Positions 26,996-35,190 of a DNA stretch of 64,000 nucleotides are shown one piece after another; the stretch's first letter is position 1; the number at the start of each line of letters is the position of its first letter. Source of the stretch: Clostridium transplantifaecale (GTDB lineage Bacteria; Bacillota; Clostridia; Lachnospirales; Lachnospiraceae); the NCBI RefSeq assembly GCF_900626075.1, contig NZ_UYZY01000001.1, positions 1,116,001 through 1,180,000 on the forward strand. Direction: 5' to 3'. Under the pieces are notes generated by a model that saw nothing but the letters and a program-made list of their open reading frames with translations, ran no database searches and was not told the DNA's origin. The position numbers were made by a program, and so were the translations under genes.

Positions 26996-27826
26996 TCATG
27001 CCCTTCTTTCCTTCTCACGATACACTGTGTTTTCAGTAAAATTTGTAAGAATTTCATTAAATTGTCCGCATTCCGTCCAGAACATGGCATGTCCTCCCAT
27101 GTCAAATTCATAAAGCTCGCTGTAGGTCCGTATCTGCCCTTTGTAATGTCTTCCCATTGAAATCTCTTCCCCGGAAATAAGAAGCACCGGAACCGTGAGT
27201 TCTTTTAAAAACTGCTCCGTATCCGTGTGGCACCAGTCCGTATGGATGGCAAAACCAATCCAGGGAGGCGTTTTTTTGATTTCCCGCCTGAGTTCTTCCC
27301 TGTCCTCAGAAGTCAACCCCCTGTCGATGCGGCGGATAAAATTGTTATAATACAGTTCGGTATCCGTAAGCCAAACTCCGTATTTACCGCACCACTCATC
27401 CATATTGTAATCCCTGGCCCTGTAGGTATTCCAGGCCTCCCCGGAAAATGGAAAAAGCGCGGCATCAATCAGCCCCAGAGCTCCCAGATGGTTTTCATGA
27501 TATTTATGCGCATACATCATTACAAAACTCCCGCCGAGCGACCAGCCAAGAAGCACCGCATGCTCCAGGCCCAGGAACTCAATCAGTTCCTTAATATCGT
27601 CACAATTCCGCTCCACATCATTTCCATGAAGCACCTTCGACGAATTCCCAAACCCCCGCGGATCCATAGTCACAACACGGTAAGACTGCGACAGCGCCTC
27701 GGCGTTCTTTTTAAAAAAACGGGAAGTGCACATATGGCCGGGAATAAATACGAGAGGAATCCCCTCCCCCCTGTCCTCATAATAAATGCGGGCTTTATCA
27801 GTTGTTGTCAGATAACCCTTCTTCAA
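26996..27826 (-). CDS. alpha/beta-fold hydrolase
   Basis: A 276-residue enzyme. The nucleophile elbow is GWSLGG, the oxyanion region FIPGHMCTS, and the catalytic histidine is probably in GGHAMFW near the C-terminus, with an acid near LLISGEE. The TTG at 27826 is chosen because AAGGGGAGG sits six bases upstream; an in-frame ATG seven codons earlier (27847) has no ribosome site. It is the first gene of the unit hydrolase - DUF6282 - TRAP, which looks like uptake and breakdown of an ester, lactone or C-C bonded acid. The substrate is unknown. Confidence 0.9.
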   Translation of the reverse strand: MKKGYLTTTDKARIYYEDRGEGIPLVFIPGHMCTSRFFKKNAEALSQSYRVVTMDPRGFGNSSKVLHGNDVERNCDDIKELIEFLGLEHAVLLGWSLGGSFVMMYAHKYHENHLGALGLIDAALFPFSGEAWNTYRARDYNMDEWCGKYGVWLTDTELYYNNFIRRIDRGLTSEDREELRREIKKTPPWIGFAIHTDWCHTDTEQFLKELTVPVLLISGEEISMGRHYKGQIRTYSELYEFDMGGHAMFWTECGQFNEILTNFTENTVYREKERRA

Positions 27827-27921
27827 GAAAAACCTCCCCTTCTTCATTCAATGGCGCCATAATTGATACCATTATGATACACCGCAGGAACTATAGCTGT
27901 AAATCCAGAATTACTGCATAG

Positions 27922-27946
27922 AAAGTATAGATTGAAACTATACTTT
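27922..27946. promoter_or_regulatory. LysR-type operator candidate
   Basis: AAAGTATAG at 27922-27930 and CTATACTTT at 27938-27946 form a perfect inverted repeat with a seven-base centre, containing TATAG-N7-CTATA. It lies about 75-120 bases upstream of the hydrolase start, the usual place for a LysR-type box. The LysR gene at 28870 is the likely binder, though the repeat element now lies between them. Confidence 0.6.
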
Positions 27947-27959
27947 TTGTGCGAAAATT

Positions 27960-28856
27960 GGTATACTAGTTGAGATGCGAGGACGCCGCTGTAAGACGGA
28001 GGACGGGGTGGTGGGAGGGTATATATGAGTCTTCAGTCCCGGGTTGTAGGGTGTGGTGAGGGGGAATCCAGGAGAAAAAATTCCTATGGGGACCCGCTCC
28101 CGCTTGTGGAGCGCACAGCGGATGCTAAGCTCGAAAGGACCTCGCTAAGCACCGGCGGGCTCCAATGTCTCCCTTCGGAAAGTTTTCTCCTTCCTTCCCC
28201 GGGTAGGTTGTCGACGGGACTGAAGACTCAGCGAAGGGTTTTGCCCCGTCCGCCGGCTTCAGGGGCTGATTGTCTCTTTCGTCAAGTGGGGAGGGAGGTA
28301 TTGTCGCGGTCACTAGGTAGTCGTGAATCATTTACCTTATGAAGGTATTTCGGGCTGGATTCAGAGAAAAATCCAATGCTATATTTAATGATGAATCAAA
28401 ATATTCAATAGTTATTCAAGGATAGGTCAGGCGCTAAAGCTCTGACTAATCAATTTAATACCATACAAGAGGAGCTCTCCCGGAATTCGAGGAAATGTAG
28501 TGGCAGCAACAATACCTTCCCCCTTTGAAGGAATAAGAACAATTCAGCGGCCGCAGGCCGGGGTACGGGATGGCGAAAAACTTCGCGTCTTCAGTCCCGT
28601 CGACAACCTTCCCGGGGAAGGAAGGAGAAAACTTTCCGAAGGGGACCTTGGAATCCGCCGGTGCTTGATGAGGTATTACCGAATCTAGCATCCGTTGCGC
28701 ATTCCACCAGCGGGAGCGAGTCCCCGTAGGAATTTTTTCTCCTGGATTCCCCCTCACCACAACCTGAAAACCGGGACTGAAGACTCACCCCCTCCCCCTC
28801 ACCATCCCGCCCCCCGACCGTCCCGGCGGCGTTCTCATTCCTCAATTAAATCCCTA
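27960..28856. repeat. palindromic repeat element, full copy 1
   Basis: A ~0.9 kb inverted repeat. Outer ends carry TTGAG..ATG.GAG.ACGCCGC; the right end is TAGGGATTTAATTGAG read inward from 28856. The left hairpin spans 28026-28230 and the right one 28585-28787, both bounded by the GAGTCTTCAGTCCCG pair and both of subtype A. Inner flanks (about 28231-28315 and 28500-28584) are also inverted copies of each other, ending at CACTA. The AT-richer centre (28316-28499) is not repeated. No protein is conserved between copies. It fills the gap between the hydrolase and LysR genes. Confidence 0.9.
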
Positions 28857-28869
28857 GAAAGGAGCTCAC

Positions 28870-29787
28870 ATGGACTTCCGCGAAATCCAATACGTCCTAG
28901 CCATTGAAAAATATCAGACTCTCTCCGGCGCAGCCCGTTTTCTCGACATCACCCAGCCGTCCCTCTCCAAATTTCTCCAGAATCTGGAGAAACACCTGAA
29001 TGTCAAACTTTTTTGCCGCATTGACAATAAGATGTATCTGACCTATGCTGGTCAGCAGTATGTTGATACGGGGCTCAAGATCCTGGATCTGAACCATCAG
29101 CTCCGCAATACCCTTGCCGACATCAGCTCAGAGTCCATGGGCTCCCTCTCCATCGGCGTCACACCGACCAGGGGGCGTTATGTGCTGCCCAACGTCCTGC
29201 CTGCCTTTAAGAGGATGTACCCCAAATACAAAATAAGCATTATGGAAGACGGTACAGCCGCCCTCAACCAGGCGCTGGAAAACGGCCGGATTGACCTTGC
29301 AGTCTATACGGTAACCGGGACATTCCGCCCCGATCTGGAGTATGTCAAGGTATGCAAGGAAGAAATTGTCCTTTGCCTGTCCCCCATTCTGGAAGCGGCC
29401 CGCCTGATCGAGCAGAGGCCTGAAAAAAAGCATCCCTGGATTGATATTAACCAGTTGGGGGACGAGCTCTTTTTCCTGGTGGACGAAAAATTCAGGACTA
29501 GAAAAATTGCAGACCGGATTCTCTCCACCTCTTCTATCCGCCCGCAGACTATCACCCTGCAGAGCGTGGAAACAGCGCTGTCAATCGTAGCCTCGGGTAT
29601 TGGGGTAGGATTCTGTACCGATATGTGCGAAAAATTTTTCTATACCAGCCGCCCCCTTCTGTACTGCTCCGTCGGGGAACGGGAAAATCTGTGGGACTTT
29701 GTCATCGCTTACCGAAAAGACAGTTATCTGCAGACCGCAGCACAGAATTTCATAGATATCACAAAAGAAACCTTTGCCACTCAATAA
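28870..29787 (+). CDS. LysR family transcriptional regulator
   Basis: A 305-residue protein with an N-terminal winged helix-turn-helix (LSGAARFLDITQPSLSKFL, residues about 16-34) and a C-terminal substrate-binding domain (SLSIGVTPTRGRYVLP onwards). GGAG precedes the ATG. It is divergent from the hydrolase/DUF6282/TRAP genes and is the probable activator of that unit in response to its substrate or product. The ~1 kb gap between them, occupied by a repeat element, is unusual for a LysR-target pair. Confidence 0.94.
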   Translation: MDFREIQYVLAIEKYQTLSGAARFLDITQPSLSKFLQNLEKHLNVKLFCRIDNKMYLTYAGQQYVDTGLKILDLNHQLRNTLADISSESMGSLSIGVTPTRGRYVLPNVLPAFKRMYPKYKISIMEDGTAALNQALENGRIDLAVYTVTGTFRPDLEYVKVCKEEIVLCLSPILEAARLIEQRPEKKHPWIDINQLGDELFFLVDEKFRTRKIADRILSTSSIRPQTITLQSVETALSIVASGIGVGFCTDMCEKFFYTSRPLLYCSVGERENLWDFVIAYRKDSYLQTAAQNFIDITKETFATQ

Positions 29788-29857
29788 TAAAGCGACCCAC
29801 CGCAGTGCGATCCTGCCCGGAAGATTTTTATATCATGAGAGCATTTTCCTATGATAT

Positions 29858-29910
29858 AAAAGAAGCATTACCCAGGCCTCCAATTACTTCCTTGGGTAAT
29901 GCTTCTTTTC
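29858..29910. terminator. bidirectional terminator after the LysR gene
   Basis: AGAAGCATTACCCA at 29861-29874 pairs with TGGGTAATGCTTCT at 29893-29906, flanked by A- and T-rich runs. It serves the LysR gene and the convergent small coiled-coil gene. Confidence 0.85.
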
Positions 29911-29911
29911 T

Positions 29912-30217
29912 CTATCTCATTCCGAGAATCACAACAATAATTCCAAAAATTACCATCACTATGATGAAAATATCCAGGGTTCTGACCGACACATTCACCT
30001 TGTCATAGAGCCTCTCTTTCAGAGAAAGATTTCTGACACGCTCTATCTCCCTGCGCAGTTTTTCATTCTCCTCTTCCAGCTTCCGGAGGTTTTCCTCTTC
30101 TTCTGTCAACGCTTCTCCAGAATGGCCCGGCGCTTCTTCTGGTGAGCCTTCCGTGGAGAGTTCCTCTATTCTTTCACTGTCCTGTCTGTTGTCTTCCAAA
30201 TTCTCACCCACTTTCAA
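29912..30217 (-). CDS. small coiled-coil, tail-anchored membrane protein
   Basis: A 101-residue protein starting with TTG at 30217, which has GAGGAG eight bases upstream. The N-terminal half is acidic; residues about 38-65 form a coiled coil (EEENLRKLEEENEKLRREIE), and the C-terminus is one hydrophobic span (IFIIVMVIFGIIVVILGMR). It would sit in the membrane with the coil in the cytoplasm. I do not recognise the family. It stands alone between two terminators. Confidence 0.7.
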   Translation of the reverse strand: MKVGENLEDNRQDSERIEELSTEGSPEEAPGHSGEALTEEEENLRKLEEENEKLRREIERVRNLSLKERLYDKVNVSVRTLDIFIIVMVIFGIIVVILGMR

Positions 30218-30272
30218 TTTTCACTCCTCATAGATTCTGTTCCCTGAAATTCAAAAGATTTTCTGCGATTCC

Positions 30273-30324
30273 AAAAGAGGAGCCGCGTATACGGAAACTT
30301 TTTCCGCCTGCAACTCCTCTTTTA
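30273..30324 (-). terminator. terminator of the mglBAC unit
   Basis: AAAAGAGGAG and CTCCTCTTTT pair around a ~30-base internal structure, with T-rich sequence after it on the minus strand. It lies 150 bases past the mglC stop. The intervening AT-rich stretch (30330-30470) has repeats of AATACTTTAA but no gene. Confidence 0.65.
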
Positions 30325-30473
30325 TGAAAGACGGCATGGAAGCCGCTCCTTGAAACTACTTTAACCGCTTTGACCGTATTCAATACTTCAAACTGATTAA
30401 AATTCGACCACCTGATTTAAAATACTTTAAACTAAATCAAATACTTTAACTGCCACGTGTTAATTATAATAAA

Positions 30474-31469
30474 TTACTTCTTGGCAATATATTTTCTGAT
30501 ATCAAGTGCGATAGCAACTACGATAACAACACCCTGTGCGATGTACTGGTAGTTCGGGTCGATTCCGAGGAACTGGAGACATGTCTTCAGAAGCTCGAAT
30601 ACGAGAACACCGATAACAACACCGGACACACGTCCGATACCGCCGTTAACGGATACACCACCGATGGTACAAGCTGCGATAGCTTCCAGCTCGTAACCCA
30701 TACCCATGTTAACAGAAGCGCCGCCGGATTTTGCTCCCAGCAGGAAACCTGCGATTGCGTAAAGAGTTGCTGCTGTTACGTAAATGATAATTTTAGTCTT
30801 TTTAACATTAACGCCGGCAACCTCTGCCGCTGCCTCGTTACCGCCGATAGCGTACATATATTTGCCATGGCGTGTATAGTTATAAACAAACCACATGATC
30901 AGGCCGATTACGATTGCGATGATAAACAGATACGGGAAAACTCCGAATAATTTACCGTTGGCAATAGCTGTGTAATCCGTACGGTAACCGCCGATCGGGA
31001 TTGACTTTGTGTAAACAAGGTTGATACCGTAAACGATCATCTGCATACCTAATGTGCCGATGAAAGCCGGTACGCTTAAGTAAGAAACAACAATACCGTT
31101 GATAAGACCGAAAATACAGCAGATGCCGATACAGATTAAGAGAATAATCCATACATTGAGCTGCGGGAAATTCTTCGTCAGTTCAAAACGGCCGCTGTAA
31201 TCTGCTTTCTGAAGCAGTGTACCTGCGAGGCAGGCTGCAAGACCTACGACACGTCCTGCGGAAAGGTCGGTACCTTTTGTAATCAGACAGCCGGATACGC
31301 CGACTGCGATAATGAAACGGCAGGCTACGTTAATGGAAACGTTGCTGAAGTTGCTGCCTGAAAAGAAATTCTCTTTGGTAACACCAACGAAGATTACCAT
31401 GAGAAAAATTAATATAATAATACCGTTGTTAATAAGTATGTCCGCTACATTGACTTTTTTCTTATCCAT
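30474..31469 (-). CDS. mglC: galactose/methyl-galactoside ABC transporter permease
   Basis: A 331-residue inner-membrane protein with about nine helices of the BPD_transp_2 family. Landmarks are LITKGTDLSAGRVVGLAACL, FIGTLGMQMIVYGINLVYTK and AIAACTIGGVSVNGGIGRVSG. The combination IPIGGYRTDY is typical of MglC. It forms the translocation pore with MglA. It is the third gene of mglBAC, 18 bases after mglA, with AGGAGG as ribosome site. Confidence 0.95.
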   Translation of the reverse strand: MDKKKVNVADILINNGIIILIFLMVIFVGVTKENFFSGSNFSNVSINVACRFIIAVGVSGCLITKGTDLSAGRVVGLAACLAGTLLQKADYSGRFELTKNFPQLNVWIILLICIGICCIFGLINGIVVSYLSVPAFIGTLGMQMIVYGINLVYTKSIPIGGYRTDYTAIANGKLFGVFPYLFIIAIVIGLIMWFVYNYTRHGKYMYAIGGNEAAAEVAGVNVKKTKIIIYVTAATLYAIAGFLLGAKSGGASVNMGMGYELEAIAACTIGGVSVNGGIGRVSGVVIGVLVFELLKTCLQFLGIDPNYQYIAQGVVIVVAIALDIRKYIAKK

Positions 31470-31487
31470 TCTCTCTTCCTCCTATCA

Positions 31488-32996
31488 CTAGAACTTGGTC
31501 GCGTAACTCATGATACGTTCCTGTGTTGCTTCCTCGTCCTTAACTTCTCCGGTAATATGTCCGTTGCACATGACAAGGATTCTGTTGGACATACCGATTA
31601 ATTCCGGCATTTCAGAAGAAATCATGATAATGCCCTTACCCTGTTTCGCCAGGTCGATCATAATCTGATAAATCTCATATTTTGCACCAACATCGATACC
31701 ACGGGTCGGTTCATCCATAATCAGGATATCAGGGTTGTTTGCCAGCCATCTGGAAATCAGAACCTTCTGCTGGTTTCCTCCTGACAGAGACTGAATCAGG
31801 GTTTTGCTGCTCGGCGTTTTAATGCTCAGTTTTGCCACATTTTCCTTTACGAGCTGCTCGATTTTTCCTTTATTCAGCTTCACTCCTGCGTCCACGTACT
31901 GATCCAGGGAGGATATGGATACGTTGTCTGCAATAGAGAGACAGCCTAAAATACCTGTTCCGCGCCGGTCCTCGGTAATCATGCCGATACCTGCCCGGAT
32001 TGCATCCTGAGGACGCTGAATATGCGTTTTTTTACCTTTGATATAGACTTCTCCGGTCGTAATATGGCGCATGCCGAAAATCGCTTCCATAAGCTCTGTC
32101 CTCTGCGCGCCTACCAGGCCGCCAAAGCCCAGAATTTCACCTCTGCGAAGTTCAAACGAACAGTTCTGGAAGGAACGCTCGTGAATACTCGTATAATTCT
32201 TCACATCCAGAAGAACCTCGCCTACCTCGGCGTCATTCTTAGGAGGATAAATATTCGTCAGTTCACGGCCTACCATCTGTTTTACGATCTCATCGTCTGT
32301 GATATCATCCATGCTCCAGGAACCCACGTAGGTACCGTCACGCATGATGGTAATATCATCACAAATCTCACGAATTTCCGCCATCTTATGGGAAATGTAA
32401 ATCAGGGATACTCCCCTGCTCCTGAGGTCTCTGATGATACGGAAGAGCGCTGCCACTTCGTTGTCTGTAAGAGAGGAGGTCGGCTCATCCAGAATCACCA
32501 CTCGTGCCTGCAGGGAAACTGCTTTAGCGATTTCTACTGACTGCATCTGAGCGATTGACATGGTTCCGAGCTTTGCCTTTGGGTTATAGGGCATCTTTAC
32601 GTCTTCCAGCCATTTCGCCGTCTCTTCAAACATCTTCTTGTGATCGATTACCTGAATCGGTCCGAACTTTTTCGTCGGATAACGGCCCGTATACATGTTC
32701 TCTGCGACTGTTCTCTCCGGTATCGGCTGAAGCTCCTGATGAACCATTGCCAAACCTTTGTGAAGCGCTTCGTCGGGGTTCCCTATCTCTGCCTTTTCTC
32801 CGTCCAGATATACTTCGCCCTCATCCATGTGGTAAATACCAAAAAGGCATTTCATCAGGGTGGATTTTCCTGCACCGTTCTCCCCCATCAGAGCGTGAAC
32901 CGTACCAGGACGGACCTTCAGATTAATCTGATCCAGGGCCTTAACGCCAGGAAAGCTCTTCGATACCCCGCGCATTTCCAATCTGTACTCTGCCAT
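31488..32996 (-). CDS. mglA: galactose/methyl-galactoside ABC transporter ATPase
   Basis: A 502-residue fusion of two ATP-binding cassettes, as in all MglA/RbsA proteins. The first has Walker A GENGAGKSTLMK and VVILDEPTSSL; the second has the signature LSGGNQQKV and ILIMDEPTRGID, with a degenerate Walker A (GFGGLVGAQRTE), which is normal. The start at 32996 (MAEYRLEMRGVSKSFPG) has AAAGGAG; an open frame 18 codons longer lacks one. It lies between mglB and mglC. Confidence 0.96.
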   Translation of the reverse strand: MAEYRLEMRGVSKSFPGVKALDQINLKVRPGTVHALMGENGAGKSTLMKCLFGIYHMDEGEVYLDGEKAEIGNPDEALHKGLAMVHQELQPIPERTVAENMYTGRYPTKKFGPIQVIDHKKMFEETAKWLEDVKMPYNPKAKLGTMSIAQMQSVEIAKAVSLQARVVILDEPTSSLTDNEVAALFRIIRDLRSRGVSLIYISHKMAEIREICDDITIMRDGTYVGSWSMDDITDDEIVKQMVGRELTNIYPPKNDAEVGEVLLDVKNYTSIHERSFQNCSFELRRGEILGFGGLVGAQRTELMEAIFGMRHITTGEVYIKGKKTHIQRPQDAIRAGIGMITEDRRGTGILGCLSIADNVSISSLDQYVDAGVKLNKGKIEQLVKENVAKLSIKTPSSKTLIQSLSGGNQQKVLISRWLANNPDILIMDEPTRGIDVGAKYEIYQIMIDLAKQGKGIIMISSEMPELIGMSNRILVMCNGHITGEVKDEEATQERIMSYATKF

Positions 32997-33077
32997 CCCA
33001 TTCTCTCCTTTCATAAAATCGGGTGTGCCAAGATGACACACCCGACGCATTCATTCCATAATTTCTGCCGAGCAGAA

Positions 33078-34196
33078 TTATTTAACTAATTCAAGAATCT
33101 CTGCTGCATTCTCTGTTGTAACTTTTACATAGTCTACCATGTATACGCTGTCAACATCTTTGCCGTTTACGAAATCCATAGCCTTGTCAGCTGCTGTGTG
33201 AGCCTGGCCGATGTAATCGTTGAATACAGTACCTGTCATCTTGTTGTTCATAACGTTCTCAACAGCCTCTACAAGAGCGTCAACACCTACTAAGTAGATA
33301 TCTTCGTTAACTTTTCTTCCAGCTGCTTCGATTGCCTGTAATGCACCAAGTGCCATAGCATCGTTGTTACAGAAAACTACATCGATCTTAGCGCCGTGCT
33401 GTGCAAGTGCGTTAGCTGTGATTTCCTGGCCTTTTGTCTGATCCCAGTCACCACGCATTTTAACGAGTTCTTCAACTTCAACGCCGGAAGCCTTTAAAGC
33501 TTCAACGGATTTCTCTGTTCTGTACTGAGCATCTACGTTCTCCGGGTCACCCTGAACCATGATGTAACGAACAACGCCGTCGCCGTCTGCATCGCCCTTG
33601 TTCTCAAGCTCTGCGATTTCTTCGCCCTGGAATGTACCGGACTGTCTTGCATCTGCGCCTACATATGTAGCTTTGATTCCTTCGTCTTTCCAAGCCTGCT
33701 CTCTCTCAGCTTCCGGTTCACGGTTGATGTAAACTACCGGGATGTTAGCTTTTGCACACTCTTCAGTAACAGTTGGCTCGGAAGAAGCCTGAACAAGGTT
33801 GATAATCATTACGTCAACGCCTGTTGTGATAAAGTTTCTAATCTGGTTCATCTGCTCACCCTGGTCGTTCTTTCCGTCCATGATGGAGATGTTTTCTTTC
33901 TTAACGCCTAATTCTTCTGTTAAGTATTTCTCTAATTCCTGACGGTAAACTGTCATGAAGTTATCAGCGAACTGATAAATGGAAATACCAACCTTAACAG
34001 TTGCAGGATCTTTGCCCTCTACAGCCTCTGCTGCTTCGGTCTTTGCTTCTTCAACTGCTTCGGCAGTAGTCTCTGCTGTAGTCTCTGCCTGTGTCTCCGG
34101 TGCGGCTGTCTCTGCTGGTTTGGAGCTGCATGCTGTCATGGATAATACCATTGCTGCTGCGAGTCCGACTGCCATGAATTTTTTGAGTGATCTCAT
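33078..34196 (-). CDS. mglB: galactose-binding lipoprotein of the Mgl transporter
   Basis: A 372-residue lipoprotein. The signal ends in LSMTACSS; an Ala/Glu/Thr-rich linker follows, then the binding domain from KVGISIYQFADNFM. Sugar-contact regions typical of MglB are DGKNDQGEQMNQI, YINREPEAE (contacts the sugar), MRGDWDQTKGQE and CNNDAMALGALQA, and a calcium loop may lie in DADGDGVVRYIMVQGDPEN (split here as DADGDGVV). It presents galactose or glucose to MglAC. It begins the mglBAC unit, 180 bases from repeat copy 2. Confidence 0.96.
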   Translation of the reverse strand: MRSLKKFMAVGLAAAMVLSMTACSSKPAETAAPETQAETTAETTAEAVEEAKTEAAEAVEGKDPATVKVGISIYQFADNFMTVYRQELEKYLTEELGVKKENISIMDGKNDQGEQMNQIRNFITTGVDVMIINLVQASSEPTVTEECAKANIPVVYINREPEAEREQAWKDEGIKATYVGADARQSGTFQGEEIAELENKGDADGDGVVRYIMVQGDPENVDAQYRTEKSVEALKASGVEVEELVKMRGDWDQTKGQEITANALAQHGAKIDVVFCNNDAMALGALQAIEAAGRKVNEDIYLVGVDALVEAVENVMNNKMTGTVFNDYIGQAHTAADKAMDFVNGKDVDSVYMVDYVKVTTENAAEILELVK

Positions 34197-34375
34197 AATA
34201 CTAGTTCCTCCCTTAATATAGTATTTTTTGTCGATTGGTTATTTTTCCTCACCGACACCCTTATTATAGATGGCTTTTGTTCATATTTCCATATGATTTT
34301 TTTTGGACTTATATAATTTTTTTTAGATCCTTACTTTTTTAAGCTGTTTTTTTTATATATTTGACAAAAAGGGGA

Positions 34376-35190
34376 GGATTAGTTGGGGAGTGAGGACGCC
34401 TCTGTATGACGGCGGACGGGGGAGTGGGAGGTGTATATGAGTCTTCAGTCCCGGCGGTTGGTTGTGGTGAAGGGGAATCCAGGAGAAAAAATTCCTACGG
34501 GGACTCGCTCCCGCTTGTGGAATGCGCAACGGGTGCTAGATTCGAAAAGACCTCATCAAGCACCGGCGGATTCCAAGGTCCCCTTCGGAAAGTTTTCTCC
34601 TTCCTTCCCCGGGCAGGTTGTCGACGGGACTGAAGACTCAGCGAAGGGTGTGCCCCGTCTGCCGGCTGCAGGGGCTGATTGTCTCTTCCGCCAAGTGGGG
34701 GGAGGTATTATCGCGGCCACTACGAAGTTGCATTACCCGTAATGATTCGATACCTGATTTATCTCCGCTTCGCGGTGCACAAAAACAGACTGATTTCGAA
34801 GAATAAGGAGGTAGTTCTAAGGCAGCCGAAGTAACGTAGTGGCAGCATCAATCCCCTCCCCTTTGAAGGAAAAGAACCAAATCGGCAGCCGCAGGCCGGG
34901 CTTGGGAATGGCGATAACCTGCGCGTCTTCAGTCCCGGGGGAAAACCTTCCCGTGGGGAATCCGGGAGAAAAAGATTCCGGAGGGAACCTGGGAGTTCAT
35001 CAGCACTTAGGTGGCGTATTTTGGCACCTTAGTTCTGTTATGTACTCCAAAGAGCGCAAGCGTTTCCCGAAGGAACTTTTTCTGCCCGGATTCCCCACCC
35101 GCGACAACCTGTAAACCGGGACTGAAGACTCACAACCTGACCTCACCATCCCGAACCCCGGCCGTCCCGGCGGCGTTCTCTCCCTCCCCC
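34376..35190. repeat. palindromic repeat element, full copy 2
   Basis: A ~0.8 kb element between mglB and the upstream binding-protein gene. The left hairpin is 34438-34640 (subtype A), the right one 34922-35132 (subtype B: GAATCCGGGCAGAAAAAG, GGAAACGCTTGCGCTC). Inner flanks 34641-34727 and 34832-34921 are inverted copies ending at CACTAC. The ~105-base centre differs from those of copies 1 and 3. The outer right end (GAGAACGCCGCC on the minus strand) abuts the stop codon of the 35191 gene. It divides what would otherwise be one sugar-sensing and transport locus. Confidence 0.9.

Noticed and set aside
27960-28856. CRISPR array or insertion sequence at the repeat elements
   Set aside because: There are no short direct repeats with regular spacers, no cas genes and no transposase; the repeats are inverted and long.
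34406-34633. Similar 67-75 residue reading frames (SLQSRLVGCGEGESRRK...) at about 28.03, 28.6, 34.4 and 59.9 kb as a conserved small protein
   Set aside because: They lie inside the repeat hairpins and are alike only because the DNA is repeated. Indels shift the frame between copies, parallel frames are equally open, and there are no ribosome sites.
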